NCBI GenBank assembly: GCA_946811695.1
Contig: OX328127.1
Location: 47,839,783-47,903,782, forward strand
Direction: 5' to 3'
DNA from: Gonocerus acuteangulatus
Lineage: Eukaryota; Arthropoda; Insecta; Hemiptera; Coreidae
Length of the DNA: 64,000 nt
How positions within the stretch are numbered: the first letter of the stretch is position 1; every line of letters begins with the position of its first letter. The position numbers and the translations under genes were made by a program. Positions 34,001 to 46,485 of this stretch are shown here, one piece after another. The notes under the pieces were generated by a model that searched no databases, had not been told where the DNA came from, and saw only the letters and a program-made list of their open reading frames with translations.

Positions 34001-35647
34001 AACTAAAAATTTAGGAAAACATAGACGAAAAACAACATTCAAAGGAACGAAACCAATACTTTCGGATTTGAAGAACTGATTTATCTGACTGAGATAACTG
34101 TATGGAAAATTATATCAGCCAAAAAGCCATTGTTGTAGAAAATTTAGTAATCTTTCGCAAAGTTAACTTAGATTTACTACGATTTCCAAAGCGTTCTCCA
34201 GTCTGTTTTTGTAAAATATTTTTTTCTAGTAATCAATAACCAAACAACGAAACATTTTATGTCTCAGATTGAAAAATGTTAATCTTCTTAAAAATTGTTC
34301 AGTCCGATCTGTCAATTGGAGAAACAAAGAAGAAAATTATCGGGATAAACGATCAATATCTGAAATATATTACATGCAAGCTTTTATTGTATAAAAACGA
34401 AATTCATCATTAAGGAGAAAACAATTCATGAAGGTTGTAAATGATAATAATAAAAAGCGTGTTTAGGTAATAAATGAAAGAATAAGATAAGCACTTGAAT
34501 ATTTAAAAAAATAAGATTAAATAAATAATCATCGTGGAAAGAAAATTAAACGCTTCAACGTGTGTACATTTACATAGTAGACGTTTAGTTACAATCTTTT
34601 AAAATTACTTGATTATATTAAATAATTCATATACCTAAGAAAACTTCTAAAACAAGCTTTATATGGATGATTGATGTATTTCATAATAAGTTCGTAGGAT
34701 TCTGTAGTTTCCTTGGAGGTTGAATGGAACATATAGGCACATTCTTGCGTGTAGAAAAGGACCCAAGAATAAAGAAGCGTTATACGCTGTCATCAGAGCG
34801 ACGTGAGTGGCTCATTTCTCTAAAGAATTCCTTTAATATCACTAAGAGTCCGTATTGTTGTAGCCCTTTTGTTGGTCATAAAGGATTTGTAGTCGCATAA
34901 AAGGTTGAACAAAAGCCCGATATTCTACACGCTAGCGGGGTGCTAAAGCGCCAGATGACGAGGGGTTGATACTATTGGAATAAAACTGAAACCTATCAAT
35001 CTCAAAGTCCAATAAATTGTCAGTCATCCGAGGAACAATCTGCCTTGAGGTGCCTCTATTGTTCCACGTTGGCGGTGTTACTTTTCAATGACATGACGCT
35101 GTGTAAATTGATTTTTCTCGAAGCGATTTTGGAACATAATTGTGTATGACCATAAATCATTTTGAACTACTTTTTTATTTTAGCGCGCCTTCAAATTTCT
35201 TAAAAAGCTACGAGAACTATTTACTAGCAATTCCACGGCAATTACTCAATTTACTCGTAGCTAATGACTTTAATTAATCATACAAGGTATTGTTTCTACA
35301 TATTAAGCTGCCTTAATTATATTTTAACAAAATGAAACAGCAGTTGAGTTAAAATATGATTTAAATCATTAAAATAATTTACACATGTAGGTATTTGATA
35401 AAAATTGAATAATAAGGTTACTTTATTTTAGTATAGCTCTCCATTTTTAATGGAATGATATTTGTGTTTAATGAATTTTCCTTTTCATATTTAAATAACA
35501 TAACATGACATCACTTGTGCAAGACTTAAAATTCAGAAGGCTTTTTTACTTCACAGGAATACTACGGAAATAATCGACATTCACTCTCCACTATTTAAGT
35601 TACTATAATACTGAAGCTTGAAATTTAGCGGATTGCGTTAAGAATAA
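31027..35647. other. 4.6-kb intergenic stretch, no gene recognised
   Basis: AT-rich. A less AT-rich patch at 32930-33220 contains a 7-bp stem AGGTGCT..AGCACCT followed by AATTAATAAATAAA and could be the 3' end of an unknown retroelement. Frames of 60-71 codons here lack coding character. Confidence 0.45.
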
Positions 35648-35655
35648 AATAATAT
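35648..35655. repeat. 8-bp target-site duplication, left (composite foldback element)
   Basis: AATAATAT, identical to 37282-37289. Confidence 0.8.
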
Positions 35656-37281
35656 GGTAAAAGTGAAGTTTCACGCCTTCAAAACCGATTTCTTTCAAAT
35701 TTTGTACAATAACGTATTTTGATGCACTAAACACGAATACGTTAAAAAAAAAAAAAACCTTCGCATTTAACTAGGAAAGAAGTTATGGTAAAAATGCAGT
35801 TTCCAGCCCTCCAAACCGATTTCTTTCAAACTTTGCACAATAACGTATTTTGATGCACTAAACACGAATACGATAAAAAAAACCGTCGGATTTAACTAGG
35901 AAAGAAGTTATTAAGCACTTAAGTTCACTGTTGTGCAGGTTATGAGAGCTAATTAGAAGAATGTCTAGGACGACTTTAATGTCGAGGATTAGAAAAATGT
36001 CTAGGACGACTTTAAGGGCATACATGCTATGCGTTTTCGCTCGCTCAAGAAGATAACAAAACCCCAGTCAATCCAACTCGCTAAAATTAATAGAATTCTA
36101 TTAATTTTAGCGAGTTGGATTGACTGGGGTTTTGTTATTTCCTTGAGCGAGCGGAGCGAGCGGAAACGCATAGCACGTATGCCCTTAAGCGACAGGTGAC
36201 GACGGGTGAGGATGCCCTTAAAATTAACAATATCTTTGAATAAATGGTTTCTGAACATTTCAAATGACAGTTCTCTGTTTCCCAATGTTACATATCTGCG
36301 CATGCGCGTGTTTACAAATACGCTGATGACGCCTAGTTTTATAACCTTCCTAACTTTAGTGCTTACTATTATAGTGTATTAATTTTAGCGAGTTGGATTG
36401 ACTGGGGTTTTGTTATCTTTTTGAGCGAGTGGAAACGCATAGCATGTATGTCTTAAAGTCGTCATTTATGCCTTAAAGTCATGTATGCCTTAAAGTCGTC
36501 ACAAATTTAGTTGTTTACATTAGCTCTCATAACCTGCACAACAGTGAACTTAAGTGCTTAATAACTTCTTTCCTAGTTGAACCCGACGTTTTCTTTTATC
36601 GTATTCGTGTTTAGTGCATCAAAATACGTTATTGTACAAAGTTTGAAAGAAATCGGTTTGGAGGGCTGGAAACTGCATTTTTACCGAAGTTATTAAGCAC
36701 TAAAGTTCACTGTTATGCGGGTTATGAGAGCTAATGTAAACAACTAAATTTTTGACGACTTTAAGGCGTACATGACTTTAAGGCATAAATGACGACTTTA
36801 AGGCGTACATGACTTTAAGGCATAAATGACGACTTTAAGGCGTACATGCTATTAAAAATTAATTCTATAAAATTCATAGAATTCTATTAATCTTAGCGAG
36901 TTGGATTGACTGGGGTTTTGTTATCTTCTTGAGCGAGCTTAGCGAGCGGAAACGCATAGAACGTATGCCCTTAAGCGACAGGTGACGACGGGCGAGGATG
37001 CCCTTAAAATTAACAATATTTTTGAATAAATGGTTTATGAACATTTCAAATGAGATTTCTGTTTCCCAATGTTACATATCTGCGCATGGGCGTGTTTACA
37101 AATACGCTGTTGACGCCTAGTTTTATAACCTTCCTAACAGTGAACTTTAGTGCTAAATAATTTCTTTCCTAGTTAAATGAGAAGGTTTTTTTTAACGTAT
37201 TCGTGTTTAGTGCATCAAAATACATTGTTGTGAAAAGTGTTAAAGAAATCGGTTTTGAGGGCGTGAAACTTCACTTTTACC
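35656..37281. mobile_element. composite foldback transposon with 8-bp target duplication
   Basis: Ends GGTAAAAGTGAAGTTTCACG (left) and its inverse CGTGAAACTTCACTTTTACC (right) bound 1626 bp flanked by AATAATAT. The interior is a mosaic of modules in both orientations. The module TTTTAGCGAGTTGGATTGAC plus TGGGGTTTTGTTAT occurs at 36113 (part of a perfect palindrome with its inverse), 36383 and 36893. A TTTCAAATTTTGTACAATAA-like module occurs twice on the left and inverted twice on the right. A short GACTTTAAGGC(G/A) unit is tandem near 36770-36845. No transposase is encoded. An 8-bp duplication is usual for hAT but also other superfamilies; the ends are not diagnostic. Confidence 0.85.
36053..36138. 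repeat. perfect 86-bp palindrome
   Basis: Symmetric about 36095/36096, centre TAGAATTCTA, with no spacer. Imperfect symmetry continues outward on both sides (CGCTCGCTCAAG versus CTTGAGCGAGCG, and ATGCTATGCG versus CGCATAGCAC). Confidence 0.93.
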
Positions 37282-37289
37282 AATAATAT
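37282..37289. repeat. 8-bp target-site duplication, right (composite foldback element)
   Basis: AATAATAT, matching 35648-35655. Confidence 0.8.
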
Positions 37290-39380
37290 TTATAATTAAA
37301 TCCTCTCTCGGGTACAACCTCAATAGATTCAATCGATCGTGATTCGCAAACAAATAATGAAATATAAAAACATAATACTTTATTAATTTTTTTTATTCCT
37401 GGTGGAGAAAAATGTTCCCTGGTATAAACCATGAAACATGGTATGATTCGGTTTATCCTGTAAAAGCTGAGTGTTGAGTTAGAACCTAATTCAATAGCAG
37501 ATTAAATAATTCAAAATAATTCTGTGTCAGCCTGGAAAAATATTTAAAAATAAGATACTTTTTTTTGGTATTTTTGCAAATCTATTACTAATTGTCTGGA
37601 TTTGATCTCAGTTTATCTTGTTTATGCACTTGCCTTTCCGCTTGAATAGATTATCTGGCTCGATGCCACTGCATATTAAGTTAAGTTCAATCAGAGGAAA
37701 ATGCCTTATAGTTATCCCAAACCTGTTAATAAGGTCTTATTAGGCTATCCCTAATAGAAGTACATTTTTTAACATACCTTATAAACTTTCATTGAAATAA
37801 TTTTCAAATTCGTCCTAAATGACCCATGATGTGTTTGGCAATGTGACTGCGGAGGAAGTTGGTTCGTAGCCTGGGATGTCAATGGCACCTAAGTTCTAGA
37901 ATGAAAATGGCTTCAAGGTTCCATTATGTAGGGTTTGGTGTAATCACTGCTCCGTTATGTGGGTGTTAGGGGTAGGTGGTTTAATAAAGTTATATAAACG
38001 ACCTCCCACCGCACTGCAGTATTACTTGATATTAATATGGATTATTTATTGCATTAAGGCATAAATTGGAGTTGTTTCTATACACAATTACTAAGGGATG
38101 TTATAATTAGAAGACCCCATGTGAGAATAATGGCATGCAACCGGTTTAAACCTTACAAACTTACGTTCCTAACTATTCCAGTAAATCATAACAGATGTTG
38201 CCGTGAACATACTTGCAAGCACTGCAGTGCATAGCACAACCTTGCTGAAAAACCCAACCCTACCACAACGCCCGCGGATCTGTTCAACCCTTCCGGGGTT
38301 TTACGGCCGAGACAATGGCAAAACTGGTGGAGGTGTGCTTTATTAAACAGCTCTGCAGTTTTGTATATCTGCCGGCTCTTGGGATATGAAACATTTACAC
38401 ATACCTTCTCTCGACAGGGTTGATATTGTTTAGCAGAAGGAGTTCTCTTATTGCTTAATGGAAACTCGGTTTCCTCTCTCCGTCAGTTCCAGTGATGAAT
38501 GCCTTCTATTATACAGCGCTAAGTCCTCACACGATATTACTCTCCTTTCTAGAAGTGTTCCCTACATCTGGAGATTCCGTGAACCTATTCCGCCAGAGAA
38601 ATGAACAGGTCTTTTGAAGAGGTTATAGTAATATCAAGAACCCTTTCTCCCGAACAAGTTTAATACTCTGCAATATGATGAAACATATGGATTCTAAACA
38701 AAGACTTATGACATGAACAACACTAACAAATCTTCTGTTAGGACGTAAGAAGCTTATCTTTTCTCTTTGCAATAAGGGATACTTTAGTAAAAATACCCAT
38801 CTCGTAGCGCGTACATTCAGCACATTTCGCAGTCAGGCAACCACTGCAATAAATAAACAAAGTTTAGCTCAGGTTTGTAAACCCATAAAAAGAATAATAA
38901 CCTAATACACATCAAACGATTTAGCTGCTTTTGAGAGTTTCTCATTATCTTAATTACAAAAAGATTTTTAGGTCTGAGTTTCTTTTCTATTTTTATAGAA
39001 AAGTCACCACTCCTATTGGAAACCGAATTTATGAGCCTTAGCATTGATTGTTAACACTCACGGACATCGGTCCACGCGTTTCTCTGTCGATTGTATTTAC
39101 ACACACTTGGCATAAATGTATATTTTGCTCTGAAGAACGAGGTTTCATGTTAACCTGTACTTCGATAAAATTTATTTATTTATTCATGAGCTCTCGCAAC
39201 AAAGGCGACTCACCCAATGTAACCATAACATGTATACAATGATAATATTGAAATTATAACATCTAATACATCATATACTTATCACAGTACATATACTTAT
39301 TATCATATACTTATTCACACAGGTTAAATTATTAGCTCAATATAAAATAAAATAATTTTTTTTTTTTTTTTTTTCTAAAA
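37290..39380. other. intergenic, no gene recognised
   Basis: AT-rich. The phrase ATTTATTTATTCATGAGCTC, then TCGCAACAAAGGCGACTC (39173-39210), resembles ATTTATTTATACATCAGTGA, then GACCGCGACAAAGG (26511-26543), suggesting a dispersed repeat end. Poly-T (39358-39374) and poly-A (39377-39387) precede the palindrome. Confidence 0.45.
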
Positions 39381-39609
39381 AAAAAAACAGAATCCTTGAT
39401 TAGTATTGCTTCCCGTCTCATCCTTAAGTTACATTTGTAATATGTTGTTAATATGAAGTTAATTTGTATTGAGTTAATTAATTATTTTATTTAAATAAAA
39501 TAAAATAATTAATTAACTCAATACAAATTAACTTCATATTAACAACATATTACAAATGTAACTTAAGGATGAGACGGGAAGCAATACTAATCAAGGATTC
39601 TGTTTTTTT
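39381..39609. repeat. perfect 112-bp inverted repeat with 5-nt loop
   Basis: 39381-39492 is an exact inverted copy of 39498-39609, loop AAATA. The outer 7 bp are A/T homopolymer; the inner 105 bp are ordinary sequence (e.g. ATTGCTTCCCGTCTCATCC). The right arm abuts the poly-A end of the minus-strand I-like copy (3' end near 39603). Confidence 0.95.
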
Positions 39610-41580
39610 GAAAAAAAGAAAATTACGTCAGCATGTATATTCTGGAAATTATTTTAATTCGTTTAAGATGTTCGAGTATTGTGTTAATATATGGACTACC
39701 TTCAGTTAGTAAGTCGTGTAAGTGATGTGGGATGAGAAAGTTCTCTAGTTTCCTGCAGTCTGTCAGTATGTGTTTTATAGTCAACTGTTCATTACACTCT
39801 GGACATATTGGCCTTTCTTTCCTCTCCATTAAGTAGGAGTGCGTAAGAAGGGAATGACCAATCCTTAGACGTGTCAGTACAACTTTTTCTCTTCTTGAAA
39901 GGTTATTATTTTTAAGAGGCCAGGCTTTTACTGAGAGTTTTACTTCACGCAGATTGTTTTCAGTCCTTGTCCATTTCTGTTGCCAGTCGTCCATAGAATG
40001 CGTGTGTGCAGTTGTAAACAAGTCTCGTGAAGTCAATAGGTCATTGTCTATTTCAAGTTTTGTTGTCATTAATTTAGCGTGAATGTCTACTAATGTGCTT
40101 TGGTCAATGTTTTCATGTCCAGGTAGCCACACAAGTGTAATGTTGTGGTTATTTAATCGGTGAATATTAGTGTAGATGAGTGTAATTATTGGGTGTGTAC
40201 TGTAAATATCTTCCAGGGAGAGTAGAGAACTTAACGAGTCTGTAAATAGCAATATTGAAAGATTGTCTGTTGTGTTTTCTATTTTAGAAAGGCCTAAGTT
40301 TATTGTTTGTAACTCAGCAGAATATATGCTAGATATGTCATGTAGTCTAAGTCCGTAAGTGTTAACATCGACAAGTGCTGCTGAGGCTGCCTCGGAGTCG
40401 GTTTTAGATCCGTCTGTGAAAATGTACATTGAAATCGGGTTGTCTTTAATAATAGCTTTAAAAAACGTCTGGTAACATTTGGAAGATAGTGGATTGTTTT
40501 TGGTAAATTGTGTTAATGAAAGATTAATTTTTAAGTTATCTTTTAAGTTATTTTTAAGACTCTCCAAGGAGGAAACTGTAGAATAGTGTTAGTGTAGGTT
40601 GGATGTTGTAATAAGGCGGAATCACTAGGGTTTTTCAAGTGGCGTATAATTAGGGGTTTGTGTTTCGAGTTTTTTTTTTTTTAAATATTTGTTAAGTAAG
40701 TTATTTTCCATAAATTCATTTACGCATGGCATACCTAATGCTTTGCATTTTAGCAGGAATTTCATTCCGATGAACCATCGCCTATACTCCAATGGAGGCT
40801 CTCCAGCTTCTACACAGAGGCTATCAACAGGACTTGTTCTAAAAGCACCAGTTGCGATTCGGAGAGCTGTGTGGTGAATGCTATTCAAAAGCTTTAGCAA
40901 ATTTGAACTGGCAGATGAATATACAATACAGCCATAATCCAGAAGAGACCTGGTGTAGGAGCGATAAAAAGTAAGCAACATTCATCTGTCAGCTCCCCAT
41001 GTAGTATTGCTTAGAATCCTCAATAAGTTCAATGATTTTTTGCACTTATTGACAAGTTCTTTTATATGGGGCAACCATGTTAGTTTTTTATCAAAATTAA
41101 GACCTAAAATCTTAAGGTTTTCTGTGCTCTTTATGGACAGGTTATTTAACATTAATAGTGGAGATTGGGTTTCTCTTTTCCTAGAAAAATTAATAAATTT
41201 AGTTTTATCAATTGAGAATTTAAAGCCAGTGGTAAGTGACCACTTTTCTAACTCTTTTAGTGCGTGCTGTATGTGAAACTGAGCAGAAGTAAGACTTGAG
41301 TAAGCATGATATATGATGAGGTCATCAGCATACAGACAGTGAGATACTTCCTTGGGAATAAATTTCGTTACAGAATTAACAGCAATGTTGAACAGCGTGG
41401 TGCTCAAGACTCCTCCTTGGGGCACTCCATTTTCCTGAAAGAATATATCAGAAAATGTAACATATATCCTCACTCTGAATGATCTTTGGGAAATATAATT
41501 TTCAAGAAATTTAAGGATATTTCCTTGAACACCCCACTCCAAAAGCTGGGAGAATATAAGCACTGTTTAGCAAGTACCGT
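39603..41580 (-). pseudogene. I-like retrotransposon copy 2, 5'-truncated ORF2
   Basis: Reading from 41563: RT with NGVPQGGVLSTTLFN and the catalytic Y-A-D-D (CLYADDLIIY), then FLNFDKKLTW-like thumb, to GADR at an in-frame TGA (40982). The same frame continues with MLLTFYRSYTRSLLDYG to 40625, where stops occur. From 40567: RNase H (IFTDGSKTDS, YSAELQTINL, LFTDSLSSLL, LPGHENIDQS), TRLRIGH and the knuckle CPECNEQLTIKHILTDC. It is the same family as the element at 16706-26104 but lacks its 3' UTR repeats, and begins abruptly near 41580. It retains the RT palm that copy 1 has lost. Confidence 0.88.
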
Positions 41581-42896
41581 ATACTTCCTGTTTAGCAAGT
41601 ATCGTTATAATTCGCCCAATTCTTCTAAACGGTTTTTAGATATTTATTAAAAAAAAATAATAATAATAAAAAATAAATAAATAAATAAAAATATGAAAAA
41701 AAGTTAAGTAATCAATAAATTCTGAATACCCAAACGGAAAACTAGTTCCAACATTTTTCGTAAACAATTACTAAAGTCGCTTTTAAAATGGTTTCATTCG
41801 TTTTAATGCGTTAGAAAACCTATAAACAGAGTACCCTGCAAAAACATTAACACGTGTTACGGTTTTTTTGCTTGAATTTTGCTCCAGAAACTATGTGTCG
41901 GAGAACAGATTCTAGTGGTTAACGAACTTGACCTTTCAAATTAGTAGAAAGATTTCTCTCACAAATTTCATCAAAATCGGACAATTTTTGGTAGAAATGT
42001 GTGAACATTAAATAAGGTCACCATTAATTGTTGGTAAAATTCAATTAATTACGTTAAGGTACTCAAATTTACGTTATTAATACGCATTTTATTTAATAAA
42101 ATTCATACATAGTTTTTTTCCATAAATATATATATATTTTTTTTATGCACCGGAACACCTTAGGAGCCTTCCTTCTTGATTTTCCTTTCTTTGAGGGAAA
42201 GAGAAGGTATTGCATTTTACATAGTTAGAAGTTCTGAATAATTTTGAAGACAGTGTTATTATAATGTTGTCATTATAATGCTCATGTATAAAGAGCTATT
42301 CATATTTTGTCGGCCAATGACCAATATTTGTAGAGGCATAATGAAAAAAAAAAAATCCTATTTATTTCCGTGACGATTGAATTTAATCATTAGAATGCTA
42401 AAATCAAAGGCAACGTGTTATAGTTAATAATGGGATAGCTTATAAATAACGCAAAACGAAAGAAGAATAAAACAGAAAAAATACGTGTATCAAGAAAGAA
42501 CAAGTGTTTTTCATTAGACAGCCAGCAAAAACAAATGTTAGAAAAAATTTATAGTTGTATTTTGGTATATATAAATCTTTTTTTCAGACGAATATTTCGA
42601 TATGCCACCTTCTACAATTAATTCATGAAAAGTGCAAGTACACATTAAAATGTTATAACCGAGTTTCAGTTACTCTTTTTTATCTATCCAGTAAGTACAA
42701 AAGGGTGTGATGATTTTTTTATTTATTGAGATGTCACAACGAGGCGATATGCTCTTTAAGTCAATGTGCGAACAAAGCTAACAATTATAAAGCACCGTAC
42801 AAACATGTCTTACCAATATAAACAAAAAACAATGAATTTGGGAATATATTTCATAAAATAGTAATGTTGAACATTCGGATTGAAAATGAAACAAAA
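41581..42896. other. intergenic, no gene recognised
   Basis: AT-rich. Begins with a short tandem TGTTTAGCAAGTA (41563 and 41590 area). The phrase TTTCATCAAAATCGGACAAT near 41969 is of the interspersed-repeat type. Confidence 0.45.
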
Positions 42897-42900
42897 ACAT

Positions 42901-42918
42901 GAATATATATATATATAT

Positions 42919-42971
<53 letters not shown>

Positions 42972-42987
42972 CATACATATATATATT

Positions 42988-43052
<65 letters not shown>
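42901..43052. repeat. (TA)n compound microsatellite, left of MITE
   Basis: TA repeats with CA interruptions directly before CAGGGTGTCCCG at 43053. Confidence 0.95.
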
Positions 43053-43055
<3 letters not shown>

Positions 43056-44805
43056 GGTGTCCCGTAAATGTCTAGTCATATTATGGGAGGTGATAGAGGA
43101 CCCTAAGAGGAACAAAAAATGTTCTGTGACGATTTTCCGAATTCTCACACATAAGGGAGAAAACGTCGTTTTATTGTTTTTTCTAGACAAACGTGGGTTT
43201 CAGAAAAATAAACGCTGTAGCTCCGTCCCAGGTGGTTCTACTAGAAAGGTAGTGAAACCAATCGAAAGCTGAGTAAATTTACTATAAGACTAGTAAGGAG
43301 AAATCGTAAAAATAAATGAATTTAAGTATGTCTATCTTACCAAAAGAAAGCTATTCTAAATTTCCTGACATTTTCTTGATATTTCTTTTCAGCGTTACTC
43401 CTCAATGTGCAGGATCTGAGATTTCCGGGTTACAGAAAAACTTCTCCATTTAACCAGCTTTCCATTCATGTATAACAACCTTGTGTTATTGAAGTATGTG
43501 AACGATTTAGGAAGAAAAGTTTAAAAAAAAACGTGGATATGTGAAAAGAAAATTATATTTTTTTCTTCAGTTTATTCAAAAAGCTTAAAAGAAATATTTG
43601 TTTTTATAAATATGGACTTAAATATTAAGTAAATATTTACTTAAAAAGATAAAAAAATTACTTCCACGAAAATAAAAAAAAATTCCTAAGACAGTAAATA
43701 ATTAAAACACACATTTATTTTGAATTTATTAATTACAGTAACTAATACTGGGTCCAGTAGGTGGCCACAAATGAACCCCATTCACACATTAACCTCAAAA
43801 ATTATTATTTTTACCTAGAAATTTTACTTTTTTACCTCACGCATTTGAACAACTTTTTTCGGGACTATCTACATCTTATTTATTAGGGATGAGATATTTA
43901 ATTACCACAACAAACACACATGAGCTCACGAGAATCACAGGGCGGTCCACAAGCGTAGCCATTAGTATCAATACAAGGTTAAGCATTTGTTTGTTTGTAT
44001 TCTAATTATAAATACCGATAAAAATGTGTTCAAATGCGTGCTTTAAGTAAAAATAATAATTTTGGGGGTTAATGTATGGTTGGGGTTCATTAATAGCCAC
44101 CTCCTGGACCCAGTATTAGTTACTGTAATTAACAAATTCAAAATAATTGTGTATTTTATTTATTTACTGTTTTAGGAATTTTTTTATTTTCGTGAAAGTA
44201 ACTTTTTTTATTGTTTTATGTAAATATTTACTTAATATTTAAGTAAATATTTATAAAAACAAATATTTCTTTTAAGCTTTTTGAATAAACTGAAGAAAAA
44301 AATATAATTTTCTTTTCACATATCCACGTTTTTTTTTTTTTTTTTTTTTTTTAAACTTTTGTTCCTAAATCGTTTACATACTTCAATAACACAGGGTTGT
44401 GAATGAAGAAGTTTTTCTGAAACCCGGAAATCTCAGACCCTACCCATTGAGGAGTAACGCTGGTAGGAAATATCAAGAAAATGCCAAGAAATGTAGAATA
44501 GCTTTCTTTTGGTAAGATATACATACTTACTTTCAATCATTTTTACGTTTACTATCAACTAGTCTTATAGTAAATTTACTCAGCTTTCGATTGGTTTCAC
44601 TTCCTTTCTAGTAGAACCACCTGGGCCGGAGCTACAACGATTATTCTTCTGAAAACCACGTTTGTCTAGAAAAAAACAACAACAAAAAAACAATAAAACG
44701 ACGTTTTCTCCCTTATTTGTGAGAATTCAGAAAATCGTCATAGAACATTTTTTGTTCCCCTAAAGGTCCTCTATCACCTCCCACAACATGACACAATACG
44801 GGACA

Positions 44806-44807
<2 letters not shown>
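43053..44807. mobile_element. 1.75-kb foldback element with about 780-bp inverted arms, in TA repeats
   Basis: Arms 43053-43845 and 44030-44807 are inverted copies across their length. Landmarks: GGGTGTCCCGTA with TACGGGACACC, GGTGATAGAGGACC with GGTCCTCTATCACC, AGTAAATTTACT, CTGGGTCCAG-type inner end, and CACGCATTTGAAC with GTTCAAATGCGTG. The centre is about 180 bp. CAGGGTGTCCCGTA-type ends and TA flanks indicate a Tc1/mariner-related foldback. The right end has lost the first CAG. No coding frame of substance. Confidence 0.85.

Positions 44808-44868
<61 letters not shown>
44808..44868. repeat. (TA)n microsatellite, right of MITE
   Basis: Continuous TA run; together with 42901-43052 it shows insertion into a TA repeat. 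Confidence 0.95.
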
Positions 44869-44873
<5 letters not shown>

Positions 44874-44941
44874 TTACACCTCCAAAACTTGTAATTTTAA
44901 ATGAATTAAATGCATTTAACTGTTAAATAAACAATAGTGTA

Positions 44942-45430
44942 TTAAAAAAGTTGAAATTTCTTTTTAAGTATCAGATATTTTAATATATTGTCTATGTGTG
45001 TACTGTCCTCTGTAAGTAGTTCGTGTAAATCATTTGGTAAGTCAATGTTTTTTCTTTCTCTGCAGTCTGTAAGCGCGCTAGATTCATAAGCGGGAGATGG
45101 TGGGTTCGATCCCCACCGGCGCCAGAAATGTTCTCATCTCAGGGCTCGTTGAGAAAATTCCTGGTTGCACCCTGGATCTCGGCGCTAATGGCCAAGAATT
45201 ATGTCGATGCGCCGTAAAAAAAAAAAAAAAAAATGTCAGTGGAGCGTTGCAAAGTGTACAATTCGGTTTGTCCTGTTTTGTCATTAAATATGAATGTCCG
45301 ATTCTTAGTCTAGTAAGCACGATTTCTTCTCGCCTTACATTCCGAATACTAAAACTCCAGTCTCCTATCATCGGCTTAATCTCCCGTAGCTTGTTGTCTT
45401 GTGTGTATCTCCTGTCAGGGTGTGATAAAT
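44942..45430 (-). pseudogene. I-like retrotransposon copy 3, C-terminal fragment split by a SINE
   Basis: Minus-strand sequence gives NKLREIKPMIGDWSF, RREEIVLTRLRIGHSYLMTK and CTLCNAPLT up to 45234, then continues after the SINE with LTDCRERKNIDLPNDLHELL to the stop at 44942-44944. Compared with copy 2 (QLTIKHILTDC) about four codons are missing at the junction. Confidence 0.82.
45074..45233 (+). mobile_element. tRNA-derived SINE inserted in I-like copy 3
   Basis: The left part resembles the 3' half of a tRNA with a perfect B box (GGTTCGATCCC, 45103-45113) and flanking complementary GGTGG/CCACC. A tRNA-unrelated body follows (CTGGTTGCACCCTGGATCTC) and an 18-A tail (45216-45233). No target duplication; the target lost about 12 bp. 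Confidence 0.8.
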
Positions 45431-45450
45431 GTTTCCTATACGGAGCTTGG

Positions 45451-46485
45451 GCAAAATAACTTAAATGAGAGTTGAGCTTTGATCATGTTTTCATTTCCTC
45501 TTAATTTATTTTTTAGCCAATCTCATTCAAATTTGTATATTGTAGTTGTTCGTATTTTTTTAATTAGCCTGACGATGTCACAGTTTTTATGACATACTCG
45601 AACTTCTTTTTAGCTATTTTTGACAAGAAAGTCCAATATCACTGAAATGTTTCTTAGATTATTACGTTGTGCTATTATTTAGTAAAAAATATTTCATTTA
45701 TTAAAAATTCACTTTTTACAGATCTATATTTATGTTTACCTCGATTTTAAATTTATTAATTTAATTTTTATTCATTTATTTTAACTTTTTTAATTTAAAA
45801 TATTATACCTATATGTGTGTGTGTTTTTTTTTAATTCGTTCATTAATTTTAAGAAACAATTAAACGCTCTATTCTTATTAAGAATCTTTTTATACCTTGA
45901 TTGTATTTATATTTTTTTTATTTTTTTATTTTTTTATTAGACCATTTAATTTTAAATTTTGACTTATGTGTTAGTGGAGCAATTCTTAGTAATAGGCTGT
46001 CGAATAAGAAGAGGTTGATGTTTAAATAAATGAATAAGTAAAACTAAAACGAAAAATTTAATAAATAAATGACAGAAAATATATAACTTAAAACATAACA
46101 AGATAAATTATAAAAAAGGAAATTTAGTTTATAAAATAACGAGAAAAAACATATTGAAGAAACGGCTACTGCTCTCCGCTACCAATATATATATATATAT
46201 ATTTTTTTTGTATAATTATACATGTTATCATGTAAGCTGCAACACTGTTTTTTTAGCCTCTCTTATTGTTTTTTGTTAGTTGGGTTGTGATGACGAAACA
46301 ACCGTTAAACCCAACAGCTAACTACTGATCCGCCTGAAAGTCCCAAGAATCGTGTCTGATATCAGCTTTTTGCTATAATACCTGTTTACTATCTGTGCTT
46401 AATAATTATTTTATTTTAGATCAACGCAGAATTTAAAACCGTTTAAATTTTATTGAACATTTTGTGTGGTTTTATCTGTGTAAAA
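45451..46485. other. AT-rich spacer
   Basis: No gene seen. A short TA run at 46186-46201. Confidence 0.5.

Noticed and set aside
36001..36303. 100-codon minus-strand frame
   Set aside because: Lies across the perfect palindrome of the composite foldback element.
42778..43272. Tyr/Ile-rich small proteins (IYIYIY)
   Set aside because: Translations of TA repeats at several loci, including 10057, 11876, 27470 and 49203.
45074..45126. Functional tRNA gene
   Set aside because: Only the B-box half is tRNA-like, no intact acceptor or D arm, and a SINE body with poly-A follows.
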